Shown: in pieces, positions 54,877 through 63,810 of the stretch
How positions within the stretch are numbered: the stretch's first letter is position 1
Layout of the letters: each line of letters opens with the position of its first letter
Program-made: the position numbers and the translations under genes
NCBI GenBank assembly: GCA_000421045.1
Contig: ATWC01000010.1
Coordinates: forward strand, 31,781-95,780
Length of the DNA stretch: 64,000 nt
Source: Lachnospiraceae bacterium NK4A179
GTDB lineage: Bacteria; Bacillota; Clostridia; Lachnospirales; Lachnospiraceae
Direction: 5' to 3'
The notes under the pieces: model-generated
Database searches by the model: none
The model's input: the letters and a program-made list of their open reading frames with translations, nothing else
Told to the model about the DNA's origin: nothing

Positions 54877-55422
54877 ATGAAGATCAAGAAATGGATAATC
54901 AGCATTGCTTCGGTTTTGTTGTTCTTTTCGCTTCAGACTGCGGCATTCAGAGTGTTCCCTATAGGACGTTCGGTTCCGGAACTTCTGCTCATAATTACGG
55001 TAAGCTACGGGCTGATGCGTGGTGAGCAAGACGGCATACTCACAGGTTTTTTCTGTGGGCTGCTTTTTGATGTGTTCTTTATGGATATACTGGGCTTTTA
55101 TGCGCTTCTGTATGCTTTTATAGGTTTTGTATGCGGGGCGGCAAATGACCTGTTCAGAAAAGACGATATAAAGCTTCCGCTGATAAGCATACTGCTTTCG
55201 GAATTATTCTTCTGTCTGTGCAGATTTTTCTTCCTGAATGTGTTGCTTGGCAATTTTAATTTCAGATTTTTCGCAAGGGATATACTTCTGCCGGAAACCG
55301 CATTTACCATGCTTGTTTCCATAGGCGCATATCCTTTGCTTCTTATTGTTGAAGAAAGAATAGTAAACAGACAGTTTATCAAGAAGAAAGAGGAAGGAGA
55401 GGGTATCACAGATGCTTTATAA
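54877..55422 (+). CDS. mreD: Rod-shape protein MreD
   Basis: 181 residues with about five membrane segments across nearly the whole length and the FRVFPIGRSVPELLLIITVSYG start typical of MreD. Located between mreC and the PBP2 gene, which overlaps its last 11 bases. Confidence 0.88.
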   Translation: MKIKKWIISIASVLLFFSLQTAAFRVFPIGRSVPELLLIITVSYGLMRGEQDGILTGFFCGLLFDVFFMDILGFYALLYAFIGFVCGAANDLFRKDDIKLPLISILLSELFFCLCRFFFLNVLLGNFNFRFFARDILLPETAFTMLVSIGAYPLLLIVEERIVNRQFIKKKEEGEGITDAL

Positions 55423-58270
55423 GATACGTGAACAGCTTGCTGCCTTCTTTTTCTCGAGATTCTTCGTGCCTTTTCTGATGCTCGGAGTTATTTTTGCTGT
55501 GCTGATGACAAGGATATTCACTCTTCAGATCGTTAACGGCGACTCCTACCGTACCAACTTTACCCTGAATATCAAGAAGAAGGTCAGTCTTCCTTCCAGC
55601 CGTGGAAACATCTACGACAGGAACGGAGTGCTGCTGGCATATAATCAGCTTGCCTATTCAGTGACCATAACGGATACCTATGAATCGGGAAGCAGAAAGA
55701 ATCGTGATCTTAACGCTACCATATTGGATATGGTGGGGATCATTGAGGGCAACAATGACAGCATGCTCAAGGAGTTCGGAGTCTATCTTGATGAAAATGA
55801 TAATTTCTGTTTCTCCTACGAAGGTAAGAAGCATCTGAGGTTTTTGGCTGATATCTATGGCAAGGCAAGGACGTCAGACTTAAGCTATACGCAGAAAAAT
55901 GCAAGCCCCGATGAGATTATAAAATATCTCTGCTCATCTGCAAAGTACGGGATAGGAACCTATGCTGATGGCGGTGATAAATCAGGATTTATTCCGATGA
56001 TGGGCTATACGAAGCGGGAGATACTCGATATTGCTATAGTCAGATACAATCTGAGTCTGAATGCTTTCCAGAAGTATATAGCCACAACGGTTGCGACGGA
56101 TGTCTCGGAAAAGACTGTTGCCGAGATAATGGAGAATGCAGACAAGCTGCAGGGTGTGACCATAAAGGAAGATACCATCAGGAAGTATAATCACAGTGTT
56201 TATTTTTCCCAGATACTCGGATATACAGGTAAGATCTCAGAGGAAGAATATGAAGAGCTTTCGGCAAAGGATCCGAATTATACCAATACGGACTTTGTCG
56301 GAAAGACAGGTATCGAGTATTCGATGGAATCTGAACTCCAGGGCAAGAAGGGAAGCGAGACCCTTTTTGTTGACAATATGGGAAAGATACTTGATACGGA
56401 AAATGTTGTCATGCCCACAGCGGGTAATGATATTTATCTGACCATAGATTCAAATCTTCAGATGGCGGTTTATCATCTGCTTGAGCAGAAGATCGCCGGT
56501 ATCGTTTCTTCAAAGATCACGCCTGAAAAGGATCCGGTACAGTACGGACGAAACAGGGTTATCTCTATTTATGATGTTTACTATGCACTTATCTCAAATA
56601 ATGTTATCGATATAAGTCATATGAACAAGTCATATGCCGGAGAGACCGAGAGCAAAGTCGGCGCGGTATTTCTTACCAAGAGAGATAACGTCTGCGATCA
56701 GTTAAAAAATGAACTGCTCAACTCCGATACGGCATATAAGGACCTTCCGGAAGAATACAGAGAGTATGAGAGTTTTATCATAAGCATGCTATCCACCCAG
56801 AATTCCGGCGTGATACTTACCGATGAAGTGGATACTACGGATGAAATGTATCAGAAATGGCATGTTGCCGAGGATATTAGTATTAAAGAGTATCTGCAAT
56901 ACTGTATATCAGCACAGTGGATAGATCTCACAAAGCTTACGCTCGAAGATGAGTATTCAGATTCGAACGAGATATACAATGCTCTTACGGAATATATCAT
57001 CGAGCATTTAAAGACTAATAATGAGTTCTCAAAGAAGATATATAAATATCTGATCCTTGATGACAGTGTTTCGGGAACCGATCTGTGCATTATACTCTGG
57101 GAACAGGATGTGATACAGCTTGAGCCCGGAGAGCTTGATTCACTTCGGAGCGGATCGAAGAGTTCATATGCTTTTATGAGAGGCCTTATTTCAGACATCA
57201 GGATAACTCCTGCACAGTTAGGTCTGGAGCCCTGTTCGGGATCATGCGTTATAACCGATCCGCAAAACGGTGAAGTGTTAGCCCTGGTTTCGTATCCGGG
57301 ATATGACAATAACAAGCTTGCGAATAATGCGGATCCATATTATATGGCGCTGCTTTCAAATAATAAGTCCAAGCCTCTTTGGAATTATGCAACACAGCAG
57401 AAGACGGCACCGGGTTCAACATTCAAGCCTGTCAGCTCTGTTGCCGGAGTTGAAGAAGGCGTTATCGATCGTAATGAACTCATAACCTGTGAAGGTTCGT
57501 TTACAAAGCTTAACGGTACTGTTCATAAGTGCTGGATCTATCCGGGGTCGCATGGCCAGCTCAATCTTTCGGGAGCTATAGAGAATTCATGTAACTGTTA
57601 TTTCTATGAAGTCGGATACAGACTGGCATATGACGGAACCGGCTATAATGATACCGAAGGTATAAAGAAGATCTCAAAATATGCCGATATGTTTGGACTT
57701 GGAAGCACCACGGGTGTGGAGATAGCAGAATCCGAGCCTCATATTTCGGATCAGTATCCTGTTGCATCGGCTATTGGTCAGGGAACCCACAACTATACGA
57801 CAGCCGGACTTGCAAGGTATGTGAGCGCCGTTGCGAACAAGGGAACCGTATATGATCTGACCCTGATCCATGAGGTCAGAAATTCCTCGGATGTTACCAT
57901 CAAATCTTCCGAGCCTGTGATCAAAAATGAGATAGTGGTTGAGCCGGAACTCTGGGACTCGATCCACAGCGGTATGAAAAAAGTGGTAGCCAACAAGGAC
58001 TACTTTGAAAACATTTCTGTTGTCTGTGCCGGCAAAACCGGTACCGCACAGGAGGCTGCAAACAAGCCAAACCATGCACTTTTTGTAGGTTTTGCACCGG
58101 CTGATGCTCCAAAGATCGCCATGGCGATACGAATCGCAAACGGATACAATTCGGATTTTGCGGCGCAGCTGGGATGTGATATAGTCAAATATTACTTTGG
58201 ACTCGAAGACAAGAACCAGCTGATAACAGGTAACGCTTCGGATGCTACCACGACTTCGGCCGGAGACTGA
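55412..58270 (+). CDS. mrdA: Penicillin-binding protein 2 (elongation transpeptidase) with large insertion
   Basis: 952 residues against roughly 630-720 in typical PBP2. One membrane segment (about 15-36), then the dimerisation domain (SSRGNIYDRNGVLLAYN). The transpeptidase has Ser669-Thr-Phe-Lys672 (PGSTFKP), SCN and Lys875-Thr-Gly (GKTGTAQ), so catalysis should be intact. Between TIDSNLQMAVYHLLEQ (about 343-360) and the transpeptidase start SGSCVITDPQNGEVLALVS (about 608) lies an extra mostly acidic, helical region of about 225 residues. Usually only about 20 residues separate these motifs. Cross-links peptidoglycan along the side wall with RodA, encoded next. Confidence 0.93.
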   Translation: MLYKIREQLAAFFFSRFFVPFLMLGVIFAVLMTRIFTLQIVNGDSYRTNFTLNIKKKVSLPSSRGNIYDRNGVLLAYNQLAYSVTITDTYESGSRKNRDLNATILDMVGIIEGNNDSMLKEFGVYLDENDNFCFSYEGKKHLRFLADIYGKARTSDLSYTQKNASPDEIIKYLCSSAKYGIGTYADGGDKSGFIPMMGYTKREILDIAIVRYNLSLNAFQKYIATTVATDVSEKTVAEIMENADKLQGVTIKEDTIRKYNHSVYFSQILGYTGKISEEEYEELSAKDPNYTNTDFVGKTGIEYSMESELQGKKGSETLFVDNMGKILDTENVVMPTAGNDIYLTIDSNLQMAVYHLLEQKIAGIVSSKITPEKDPVQYGRNRVISIYDVYYALISNNVIDISHMNKSYAGETESKVGAVFLTKRDNVCDQLKNELLNSDTAYKDLPEEYREYESFIISMLSTQNSGVILTDEVDTTDEMYQKWHVAEDISIKEYLQYCISAQWIDLTKLTLEDEYSDSNEIYNALTEYIIEHLKTNNEFSKKIYKYLILDDSVSGTDLCIILWEQDVIQLEPGELDSLRSGSKSSYAFMRGLISDIRITPAQLGLEPCSGSCVITDPQNGEVLALVSYPGYDNNKLANNADPYYMALLSNNKSKPLWNYATQQKTAPGSTFKPVSSVAGVEEGVIDRNELITCEGSFTKLNGTVHKCWIYPGSHGQLNLSGAIENSCNCYFYEVGYRLAYDGTGYNDTEGIKKISKYADMFGLGSTTGVEIAESEPHISDQYPVASAIGQGTHNYTTAGLARYVSAVANKGTVYDLTLIHEVRNSSDVTIKSSEPVIKNEIVVEPELWDSIHSGMKKVVANKDYFENISVVCAGKTGTAQEAANKPNHALFVGFAPADAPKIAMAIRIANGYNSDFAAQLGCDIVKYYFGLEDKNQLITGNASDATTTSAGD

Positions 58271-58278
58271 TACGGAAA

Positions 58279-59439
58279 ATGAAAGAAAAAACAGGAATAA
58301 AAAATTACAGCTTTTCCCTGATAGTTTTTACTATCGTTCTGAATATCATAGGGATACTTGCAGTCGGAAGCGCAAAGCCTTCGCTCCAGACTAAGCAGAT
58401 AGGCGGAATGATAGTGGGAGTTATAATCATGATCGTCATTTCGATCATAGATTATGCTTTTATACTTAAGTTTTACTGGGGAATATACAGTCTGAACATA
58501 GCGCTTCTCCTGGCGGTCGAATTCTTCGGAAAGTCGTCTCATGAAGCGCAAAGATGGCTTATCATACCGGGCATAAACCTGCAGTTTCAGCCATCGGAGC
58601 TGGCCAAGATATTGTTGATACTTTTTTTTGCGCAGTTTATAATGGTCCACAGAGAACAGCTGAGTACATTCAGGATGTTAATGCTCATGCTTTTACTTCT
58701 CTTTCCGATACTTTTCCTGGTTGTCAAGCAGCCGGATCTTTCCACAACGATCATGCTGTTTGTCATTTTCTGCATGCTTCTGTTTGTCGGGGGACTAAGC
58801 AGGAAGATAATCATAGGTATACTGGCGGTCGCAATACCGGCCGGAGCGGTTTTTCTGTTTCTGGTCCTTCAGCCTGATCAGAAGATAATAGCAGAATATC
58901 AGCAGAGGCGAATACTTGCGTGGCTGGATCCCGAGGAATATGCACTGACAGATGCATATCAGACGGAGAATTCCATTACTGCGATAGGTTCCGGACAGTT
59001 AGTCGGAAAGGGGCTTAATAATAACGAGGTTGCTTCGGTAATAAACGGCAACTATGTATCCGAAGCGGAAACAGACTTCGTTTTTGCCGTTATCGGTGAG
59101 GAGATGGGGTTTGTAGGCTGCAGTGCTGTTATTATCCTGATAACACTGATAGCCGGGACCTGTTATTATATAGGGACTAAGTCAAAGGATCTGGCGGGCA
59201 CGCTGATATGTTTCGGAATGGGAACCATAGCCGCGGTCCAGGGATTTTTCAATATTTCTGTTGCAACAGGTATAATGCCTAATACAGGTATCCCGCTTCC
59301 TTTTGTAAGTTACGGACTCACATCACTTGTGAGTATGTATATAGGAATGGGATTTGTCTTAAGCATAGGTCTCAGGCGCAAAGCTCCTGAAAGACATACC
59401 ACGGAGTTGGGACAGATAGGTTCTGAACTGGATTTGTAA
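58279..59439 (+). CDS. rodA: Peptidoglycan glycosyltransferase RodA (SEDS family)
   Basis: 386 residues, about ten membrane segments. Polymerises lipid II glycan strands with PBP2. Motifs AQRWLIIPGINLQFQPSELAK, KQPDLSTTIM, ETDFVFAVIGEEMGFVG and the C-terminal PFVSYGLTSLVS are hallmark SEDS regions. RodA rather than FtsW from its place after PBP2 and mreBCD. Confidence 0.95.
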   Translation: MKEKTGIKNYSFSLIVFTIVLNIIGILAVGSAKPSLQTKQIGGMIVGVIIMIVISIIDYAFILKFYWGIYSLNIALLLAVEFFGKSSHEAQRWLIIPGINLQFQPSELAKILLILFFAQFIMVHREQLSTFRMLMLMLLLLFPILFLVVKQPDLSTTIMLFVIFCMLLFVGGLSRKIIIGILAVAIPAGAVFLFLVLQPDQKIIAEYQQRRILAWLDPEEYALTDAYQTENSITAIGSGQLVGKGLNNNEVASVINGNYVSEAETDFVFAVIGEEMGFVGCSAVIILITLIAGTCYYIGTKSKDLAGTLICFGMGTIAAVQGFFNISVATGIMPNTGIPLPFVSYGLTSLVSMYIGMGFVLSIGLRRKAPERHTTELGQIGSELDL

Positions 59440-59469
59440 AATGCATCTGGAGATTTCTGGAGGGATATT

Positions 59470-59868
59470 ATGAAGATTGCTCTTATTGCGCATGATGCAA
59501 AGAAAAAACTTATGCAGAATTTCTGCATCGCATACAGAGGCATACTTGGACAGCATGAGATATATGCAACAGGCACCACCGGACGTTTGATAGAGGAAGT
59601 TACGAATCTTACCGTTCATAAGTTTTTGGCAGGTCATCTTGGCGGCGAACAGCAGATAGCGGTTCAGATCGAACATGATCAGATCGATCTTGTCATATTC
59701 TTAAGAGATCCGTTAAATCCCATGGCTCACGAGGTTGACAGTGCCAATATGTTAAGACTGTGTGATATGCACAATATCCCGCTTGCCACCAATCTTGCAA
59801 CGGCGGAGCTTCTGATTAAATCTCTTGACAGAGGAGATCTTGATTTCCGTGAGATATACAAGGATTAA
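59470..59868 (+). CDS. mgsA: Methylglyoxal synthase
   Basis: 132 residues. Converts dihydroxyacetone phosphate to methylglyoxal and phosphate, a bypass of lower glycolysis. Start MKIALIAHDAKKK and ATGTTGRL match the family; LRDPLNPMAHE keeps the aspartate and histidine. The catalytic base in the GGDQQ motif (Asp71 of E. coli) is Glu60 here (GGEQQ), a notable change. GGAGGG upstream. It sits at the end of the rod-shape cluster and overlaps the following gene. Confidence 0.92.
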   Translation: MKIALIAHDAKKKLMQNFCIAYRGILGQHEIYATGTTGRLIEEVTNLTVHKFLAGHLGGEQQIAVQIEHDQIDLVIFLRDPLNPMAHEVDSANMLRLCDMHNIPLATNLATAELLIKSLDRGDLDFREIYKD

Positions 59869-60859
59869 AACTGCATTTCTTATCCTGTGTCTGGTCGCTT
59901 TCTTATGTTCATGCACGGAGAAAACGGAGCAGCTTGCATACGGGACACTTCAGAATAATGAAGCATATTCGCTTGAGCCGGTTGAAAAGAAACTTGTACT
60001 TGATCTTTTTGCCGGCAATCTTGCTGCAGTCAGCGGTAACAGAACGGATTCATCGAGCATGGATACTGCTGCATTCAGTTCTGCCGCACTATACGATATC
60101 ACTGATAAAGAAGTGCTCTATTCATTCGATGCATGTGAAAGAGTGGAGCCGGCAAGTCTGACAAAGCTGATGACAGCGCTCATAGTTCTTGAGAAATGCT
60201 CCAGACTGGATGATATCATCACTATAGATGATGTAAATATCAACGAGGAGGGCGTACAGCGCTTCGGACTCAAGAAAGGTGACAGGGTTTCTATACGAGG
60301 CCTTCTCCAGATCATGCTCATTCATTCCGGGAATGATGCCGCACTTGCTCTGGCGCAGTATACGGGATCGCTTACCGCAAAAGAGAATGACAGAGGCAGG
60401 GATCCGGTCACGGTTTTTACTGACCTTATGAATGCGAGAGCTGCTGAGCTTGGATGCTCAGGTACTCATTTTGCTAATCCTCACGGACTTTCGGATGATG
60501 ATCATTATTCGACGGTTTATGATCTGTATATCATACTTAACAAGCTTTCACAAAATGAAGATTTTAAAAGCATCGCGTCAATGCCAAGCTGTACTATAAA
60601 ATACAGTAATTCCGAAGGCGAGGTGGTTGAAAAGACGGTAACGAATACAAATCAGTTCCTTACCGGGGCCTATCATGCGCCCGAAGGGGTGACCATTCTC
60701 GGAGGCAAAACAGGTTCTACCGCAGCTGCCGGAAAATGTCTTATTGTACTTACGCAAAATGATTCCGGAAAGAGTTACATCGCAGCGGTTACGGGGGCTT
60801 CGGATTATAATACGCTATATGGCAGCATGGCTGAACTATTGAAAATAACTATACAGTAG
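59849..60859 (+). CDS. D-alanyl-D-alanine carboxypeptidase (S11), probable lipoprotein
   Basis: 336 residues from GTG 59849, which gives a clean signal (MRYTRIKTAFLILCLVAFLCSC) and has GAGGAG 12 bases upstream; TTG 59840 and TTG 59825 are alternatives. It overlaps the mgsA end by 20 bases. Trims D-Ala from peptidoglycan stem peptides. Active-site motifs are SLTK (ASLTKLMTALIVLE), SGN (HSGNDAA) and KTG (GGKTGSTAAAGKC). FLCSC resembles a lipobox, so anchoring may be by lipid instead of the C-terminal helix common in DacA; the protein indeed ends soon after the domain. Confidence 0.9.
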   Translation: MRYTRIKTAFLILCLVAFLCSCTEKTEQLAYGTLQNNEAYSLEPVEKKLVLDLFAGNLAAVSGNRTDSSSMDTAAFSSAALYDITDKEVLYSFDACERVEPASLTKLMTALIVLEKCSRLDDIITIDDVNINEEGVQRFGLKKGDRVSIRGLLQIMLIHSGNDAALALAQYTGSLTAKENDRGRDPVTVFTDLMNARAAELGCSGTHFANPHGLSDDDHYSTVYDLYIILNKLSQNEDFKSIASMPSCTIKYSNSEGEVVEKTVTNTNQFLTGAYHAPEGVTILGGKTGSTAAAGKCLIVLTQNDSGKSYIAAVTGASDYNTLYGSMAELLKITIQ

Positions 60860-60867
60860 GTTATAAT
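60839..60867 (+). promoter_or_regulatory. Promoter of the P-loop/HlyD-like/yggS unit
   Basis: TTGAAA (60839-60844), 17-base spacer, TATAAT (60862-60867). The -35 lies in the end of the carboxypeptidase gene. The leader of about 119 bases contains an inverted repeat AAATCTG/CAGATTT (about 60890-60914) of unknown role. Confidence 0.75.
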
Positions 60868-60978
60868 CTAAATACATATATCTGGTACGAAATCTGCTGA
60901 TTTCTTACAGATTTGGTGTTTTACCGTATAAGTTTGATCATATGGCGAAACACCGTAATATGACACCACTCGATAAAT

Positions 60979-60983
60979 GGAGG
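60979..60983 (+). promoter_or_regulatory. Ribosome-binding site deciding the P-loop gene start
   Basis: GGAGG nine bases before ATG 60993; the upstream in-frame ATG at 60942 has no comparable site. Confidence 0.65.
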
Positions 60984-60992
60984 TACGGTCAG

Positions 60993-61406
60993 ATGATAAA
61001 GTTGATCATAGGAAATGAGGGAACAGGAAAGACAAGAAAACTGCTTGCTCTTGCAAATGATAAGGTGGTTGAGGCAAAAGGTGATCTTGTATATCTCGAC
61101 AAAAGCGGAAGACACATGTTCGAGATCAATAATAAAATAAGACTTATAGACGTTTCAGAATTTTCTTTTTCATCAGCTGATGAGTTCTACGGTTTCGTAT
61201 GCGGTATCATTTCACAGGACAGAGATATAGAGACAATGTTTTTTGACAGTTTCAAGAAGCTGGCAAAAATTGATGTTGCTGACCTTGCTTCTATACTTAA
61301 TAAATTTGACGGCTTAAGCACAAAGTACGGTGTGGATTTCTGCATGGCACTTTCTGCTGAAGAGTCCGATATTCCTGACAGCTTCAAGGATTCGATCATT
61401 AAATAA
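60993..61406 (+). CDS. Small P-loop protein of unknown function
   Basis: 137 residues from ATG 60993. Walker A is GNEGTGKT at residues 7-14, directly at the N-terminus as in small NTPases (MIKLIIGNEGTGKTRKLLAL). A Walker B-like hydrophobic strand ends in FFDS (IETMFFDSFKK). No membrane segment. The protein is short, with little room for a sensor or helical lid. It heads a unit with the HlyD-like gene and yggS, which in many Firmicutes lies near division genes. I do not recognise a named family. Confidence 0.75.
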   Translation: MIKLIIGNEGTGKTRKLLALANDKVVEAKGDLVYLDKSGRHMFEINNKIRLIDVSEFSFSSADEFYGFVCGIISQDRDIETMFFDSFKKLAKIDVADLASILNKFDGLSTKYGVDFCMALSAEESDIPDSFKDSIIK

Positions 61407-61425
61407 GTGATCCGGAAAGTTTAAA

Positions 61426-62847
61426 TTGGCTAAAAAGAAGAATAAAAAATCTGCTGCGGGCGCACTTTGGCGGCGCAGATCTGCCTATATTGAAAAAAAC
61501 GGAGGAAGATTTCTGGCGATAGTCATAGCAGTCTTCCTCTTTTATTTGATGGTCCTGTTTTTTCAGGTCCTGCATGACAGCAGGGTGACTTCCTATATGG
61601 TGAGGAAAGGCTCTCTTACGCAGGATAATGTATACAGGGCTCTTTTGCTGCGCGATGAAGAGGTTGTCAAAGCTCCTGCTTCGGGAACTCTTATCTGTCT
61701 GGCCGGTGAGGGCGAGCATTCCGGCGCCGGTACCGAGATAATAGCGATCGATGAGACGGGGAGTTATTCTGCAAAGCTGCAGTCTGAGGGGATAAACCTT
61801 GATAAGAATGATGCGGAACAGATAAAGAATTACATAGATACCTTTTCCCAGTCTTTTGATCCTAAAGAGTTCAGGACAAATTATGATTTTGTCCATTCCA
61901 TTAATTCGAGCATGTTAAGACTCTCTGCCGCCGGTGTGAGGGATGAGCTTGAGGGTCTCGGAAATATGAAGACTGTCAGAGGCGGATCAAAAGGCGGATA
62001 TATCGTATATGCGATAGACGGCTTTGAAGGCAAGGGTATCAATGATCTGAATATGAGCATGTTTGATGAATCCGGCTATGTTAAGTCTCAGTTCATGACA
62101 GGTGATATGGTCGATAAGGATCATGATGTGTTTAAGTTAGTCAGATCGGATACCTGGCAGGCGGTTATCGTTACCGATACGGAGAATGCCGAGAGATTAA
62201 AGGATGAAGTCTACGTTGGGATCAAGTTCAAAGAAAGAGATATAAACTTAAACGGAAGGGTTTCCGTCAGTGCATGCGAGGGCTCTCCCGACAAGAGTTT
62301 CTGTATATTTACGTTCAACAGTTCCATGCCGAACTTCCTGTCGGACAGATATACGGAGATAGAGATATCGGATGAGCCGACTTCGGGACTTAAGATACCT
62401 AATTCGGCCATTGCCGACAAGGTATTCTTTACAGTGCCCAAGGAGTATGCGATATCAGGCAATGATGCAGTAAGTGACGGTGATGATACGATGACATTCC
62501 TTAAGCAGGTATATCTCGAAAATGGTGAGGCATCTGTCTTAAGTCTCGATATCAGTATCTATTCGGAAACCGAAGACTGCTATTTTGTGGATAATACGCA
62601 GCTTAAGTTCGGTGATGTGCTGATAAAGCCTGACAGCAACAAACAGTTTGTCGTTAGAGATACGGATACCCTGCGTGGTGTGTATAACATTAATAAGGGA
62701 TACGCCAGATTCTATAAAGTAAATATCAGGGATCAGAACAGTGAATACACTATCATAGAAGATAATACGGTCTACGGCCTGAGGGAGTATGATTATATAA
62801 TCCTTGATGCCGATTCGGCTGTTGATGATGAATTTATATATGAATGA
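61426..62847 (+). CDS. HlyD-like single-pass membrane protein
   Basis: 473 residues from TTG 61426 (MAKKKNKKSAAG). A lysine/arginine-rich cytoplasmic N-terminus, one membrane segment (about 29-50) and a large extracellular part follow. Residues about 60-105 look like a lipoyl/barrel-sandwich half (VVKAPASGTLICLAGEGEHSG), with another beta-rich region to 440, as in HlyD-type adaptors. No ABC transporter or outer-membrane partner is nearby and there is no long coiled coil, so an efflux role is doubtful. Position just before yggS suggests a wall or division-related role, not proven. Confidence 0.68.
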   Translation: MAKKKNKKSAAGALWRRRSAYIEKNGGRFLAIVIAVFLFYLMVLFFQVLHDSRVTSYMVRKGSLTQDNVYRALLLRDEEVVKAPASGTLICLAGEGEHSGAGTEIIAIDETGSYSAKLQSEGINLDKNDAEQIKNYIDTFSQSFDPKEFRTNYDFVHSINSSMLRLSAAGVRDELEGLGNMKTVRGGSKGGYIVYAIDGFEGKGINDLNMSMFDESGYVKSQFMTGDMVDKDHDVFKLVRSDTWQAVIVTDTENAERLKDEVYVGIKFKERDINLNGRVSVSACEGSPDKSFCIFTFNSSMPNFLSDRYTEIEISDEPTSGLKIPNSAIADKVFFTVPKEYAISGNDAVSDGDDTMTFLKQVYLENGEASVLSLDISIYSETEDCYFVDNTQLKFGDVLIKPDSNKQFVVRDTDTLRGVYNINKGYARFYKVNIRDQNSEYTIIEDNTVYGLREYDYIILDADSAVDDEFIYE

Positions 62848-62865
62848 TCACAGGGAGGCAGTTTG

Positions 62866-63564
62866 ATGATCGCGGAAAATATTGCAATCGTAAAAGAAAA
62901 GATAGCAGAAGCCTGCAAAAAAAGCGGAAGAGATGCGTCTTCCGTTACACTTATAAGTGTCAGTAAGACAAAGCCGGTCCCCATGCTTGAGGAAGCCTAT
63001 GCAGCAGGAAGCAGGGACTTTGGTGAAAATAAGGTTCAGGAGATGTGTGACAAAATGGAGGTGTTGCCTGCTGATATCAGATGGCACATGATAGGACATC
63101 TGCAGACCAATAAGGTAAAATACATTTCCGGTAAGACATATCTTATCCACAGCGTGGATACTTATCATCTGGCGCAGGCTATCGAAAAAGAGGCTGTAAA
63201 GAACGGTTGCATTTCTGATGTGCTGATCGAGATAAATGCGGCCGGTGAGGAATCCAAATTCGGGACTTCAGATATGGCTGCCAATACCGAGCTCATCAAA
63301 CAGGTTTCCGCACTTGAGCATGTAAGGGTAAAAGGCCTTATGACCATCGCTCCGATGACCGATGATCCCGAATCCAACAGAAAATATTTTGCGGCCCTCA
63401 GGGAGTTTTCTTTAAAGCCTGAATTCAAAGACTGCTTTGATGGAACGCCGCTGCTTTCCATGGGCATGACAGGCGATTATACTGTAGCCGTGGAGGAGGG
63501 AGCTGATTTCGTCCGAGTAGGCACAGGCATCTTTGGTGAGCGTGATTATGGGGTACATGTATAA
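62866..63564 (+). CDS. yggS: PLP homeostasis protein YggS/PROSC
   Basis: 232 residues from ATG 62866, seven bases after GGGAGG; TTG 62863 is an alternative giving one more residue. A single-domain alanine-racemase-like barrel binding PLP, thought to buffer the cofactor. The PLP lysine is in LISVSKTKP; FGENKVQE, WHMIGHLQTNKVK, GLMTIAP and SMGMTGDY are family signatures. In many Firmicutes it is followed by sepF; here a terminator and unrelated sequence follow. Confidence 0.95.
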   Translation: MIAENIAIVKEKIAEACKKSGRDASSVTLISVSKTKPVPMLEEAYAAGSRDFGENKVQEMCDKMEVLPADIRWHMIGHLQTNKVKYISGKTYLIHSVDTYHLAQAIEKEAVKNGCISDVLIEINAAGEESKFGTSDMAANTELIKQVSALEHVRVKGLMTIAPMTDDPESNRKYFAALREFSLKPEFKDCFDGTPLLSMGMTGDYTVAVEEGADFVRVGTGIFGERDYGVHV

Positions 63565-63640
63565 TTCAAAGTAACAGGTAAGAAGAATTTTACGGGCTAT
63601 GTAACTTTGACAGCAGAAAAATAGTAAAGCTTTAACGGGA

Positions 63641-63680
63641 AAGTGCCAACCTCGAAATATTCGGGGATGGCACTTTTTTT
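63641..63680 (+). terminator. Rho-independent terminator after yggS
   Basis: AAGTGCCA (63641-63648) pairs with TGGCACTT (63668-63675), with further pairs inside (CC/GG, CG/CG), and is followed by a run of T to 63680. It ends the transcript 77 bases after the yggS stop. Confidence 0.92.
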
Positions 63681-63688
63681 ATATCGCA

Positions 63689-63733
63689 GAGCCGCCGTAA
63701 GGAAAAATGTCAGCTAAAGCTGACCGGCGGCTC
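63689..63733. repeat. Nested hairpin 1
   Basis: Outer 9-bp stem GAGCCGCCG (63689-63697) with CGGCGGCTC (63725-63733); inner 6-bp stem GTCAGC (63709-63714) with GCTGAC (63719-63724), loop TAAA. All pairs are Watson-Crick. There is no T-run, so this is not a terminator. Role unknown. Confidence 0.7.
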
Positions 63734-63738
63734 GCGGG

Positions 63739-63770
63739 CGAGTAGGGTGCGATTACATCTTCCCTACTCG
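63739..63770. repeat. Hairpin 2
   Basis: Perfect 9-bp stem CGAGTAGGG (63739-63747) with CCCTACTCG (63762-63770), 14-base loop. Five bases after hairpin 1. Together they could form a structured RNA or a DNA recognition element. Confidence 0.65.
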
Positions 63771-63810
63771 ATTACCTTCCGGCCGGGAGGGGAGAGGGGA
63801 TAGAGGGAAA

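Noticed and set aside
63143..63151. Perfect DnaA box TTATCCACA
   Set aside because: A single copy within the yggS coding sequence with no cluster or origin genes; expected by chance.
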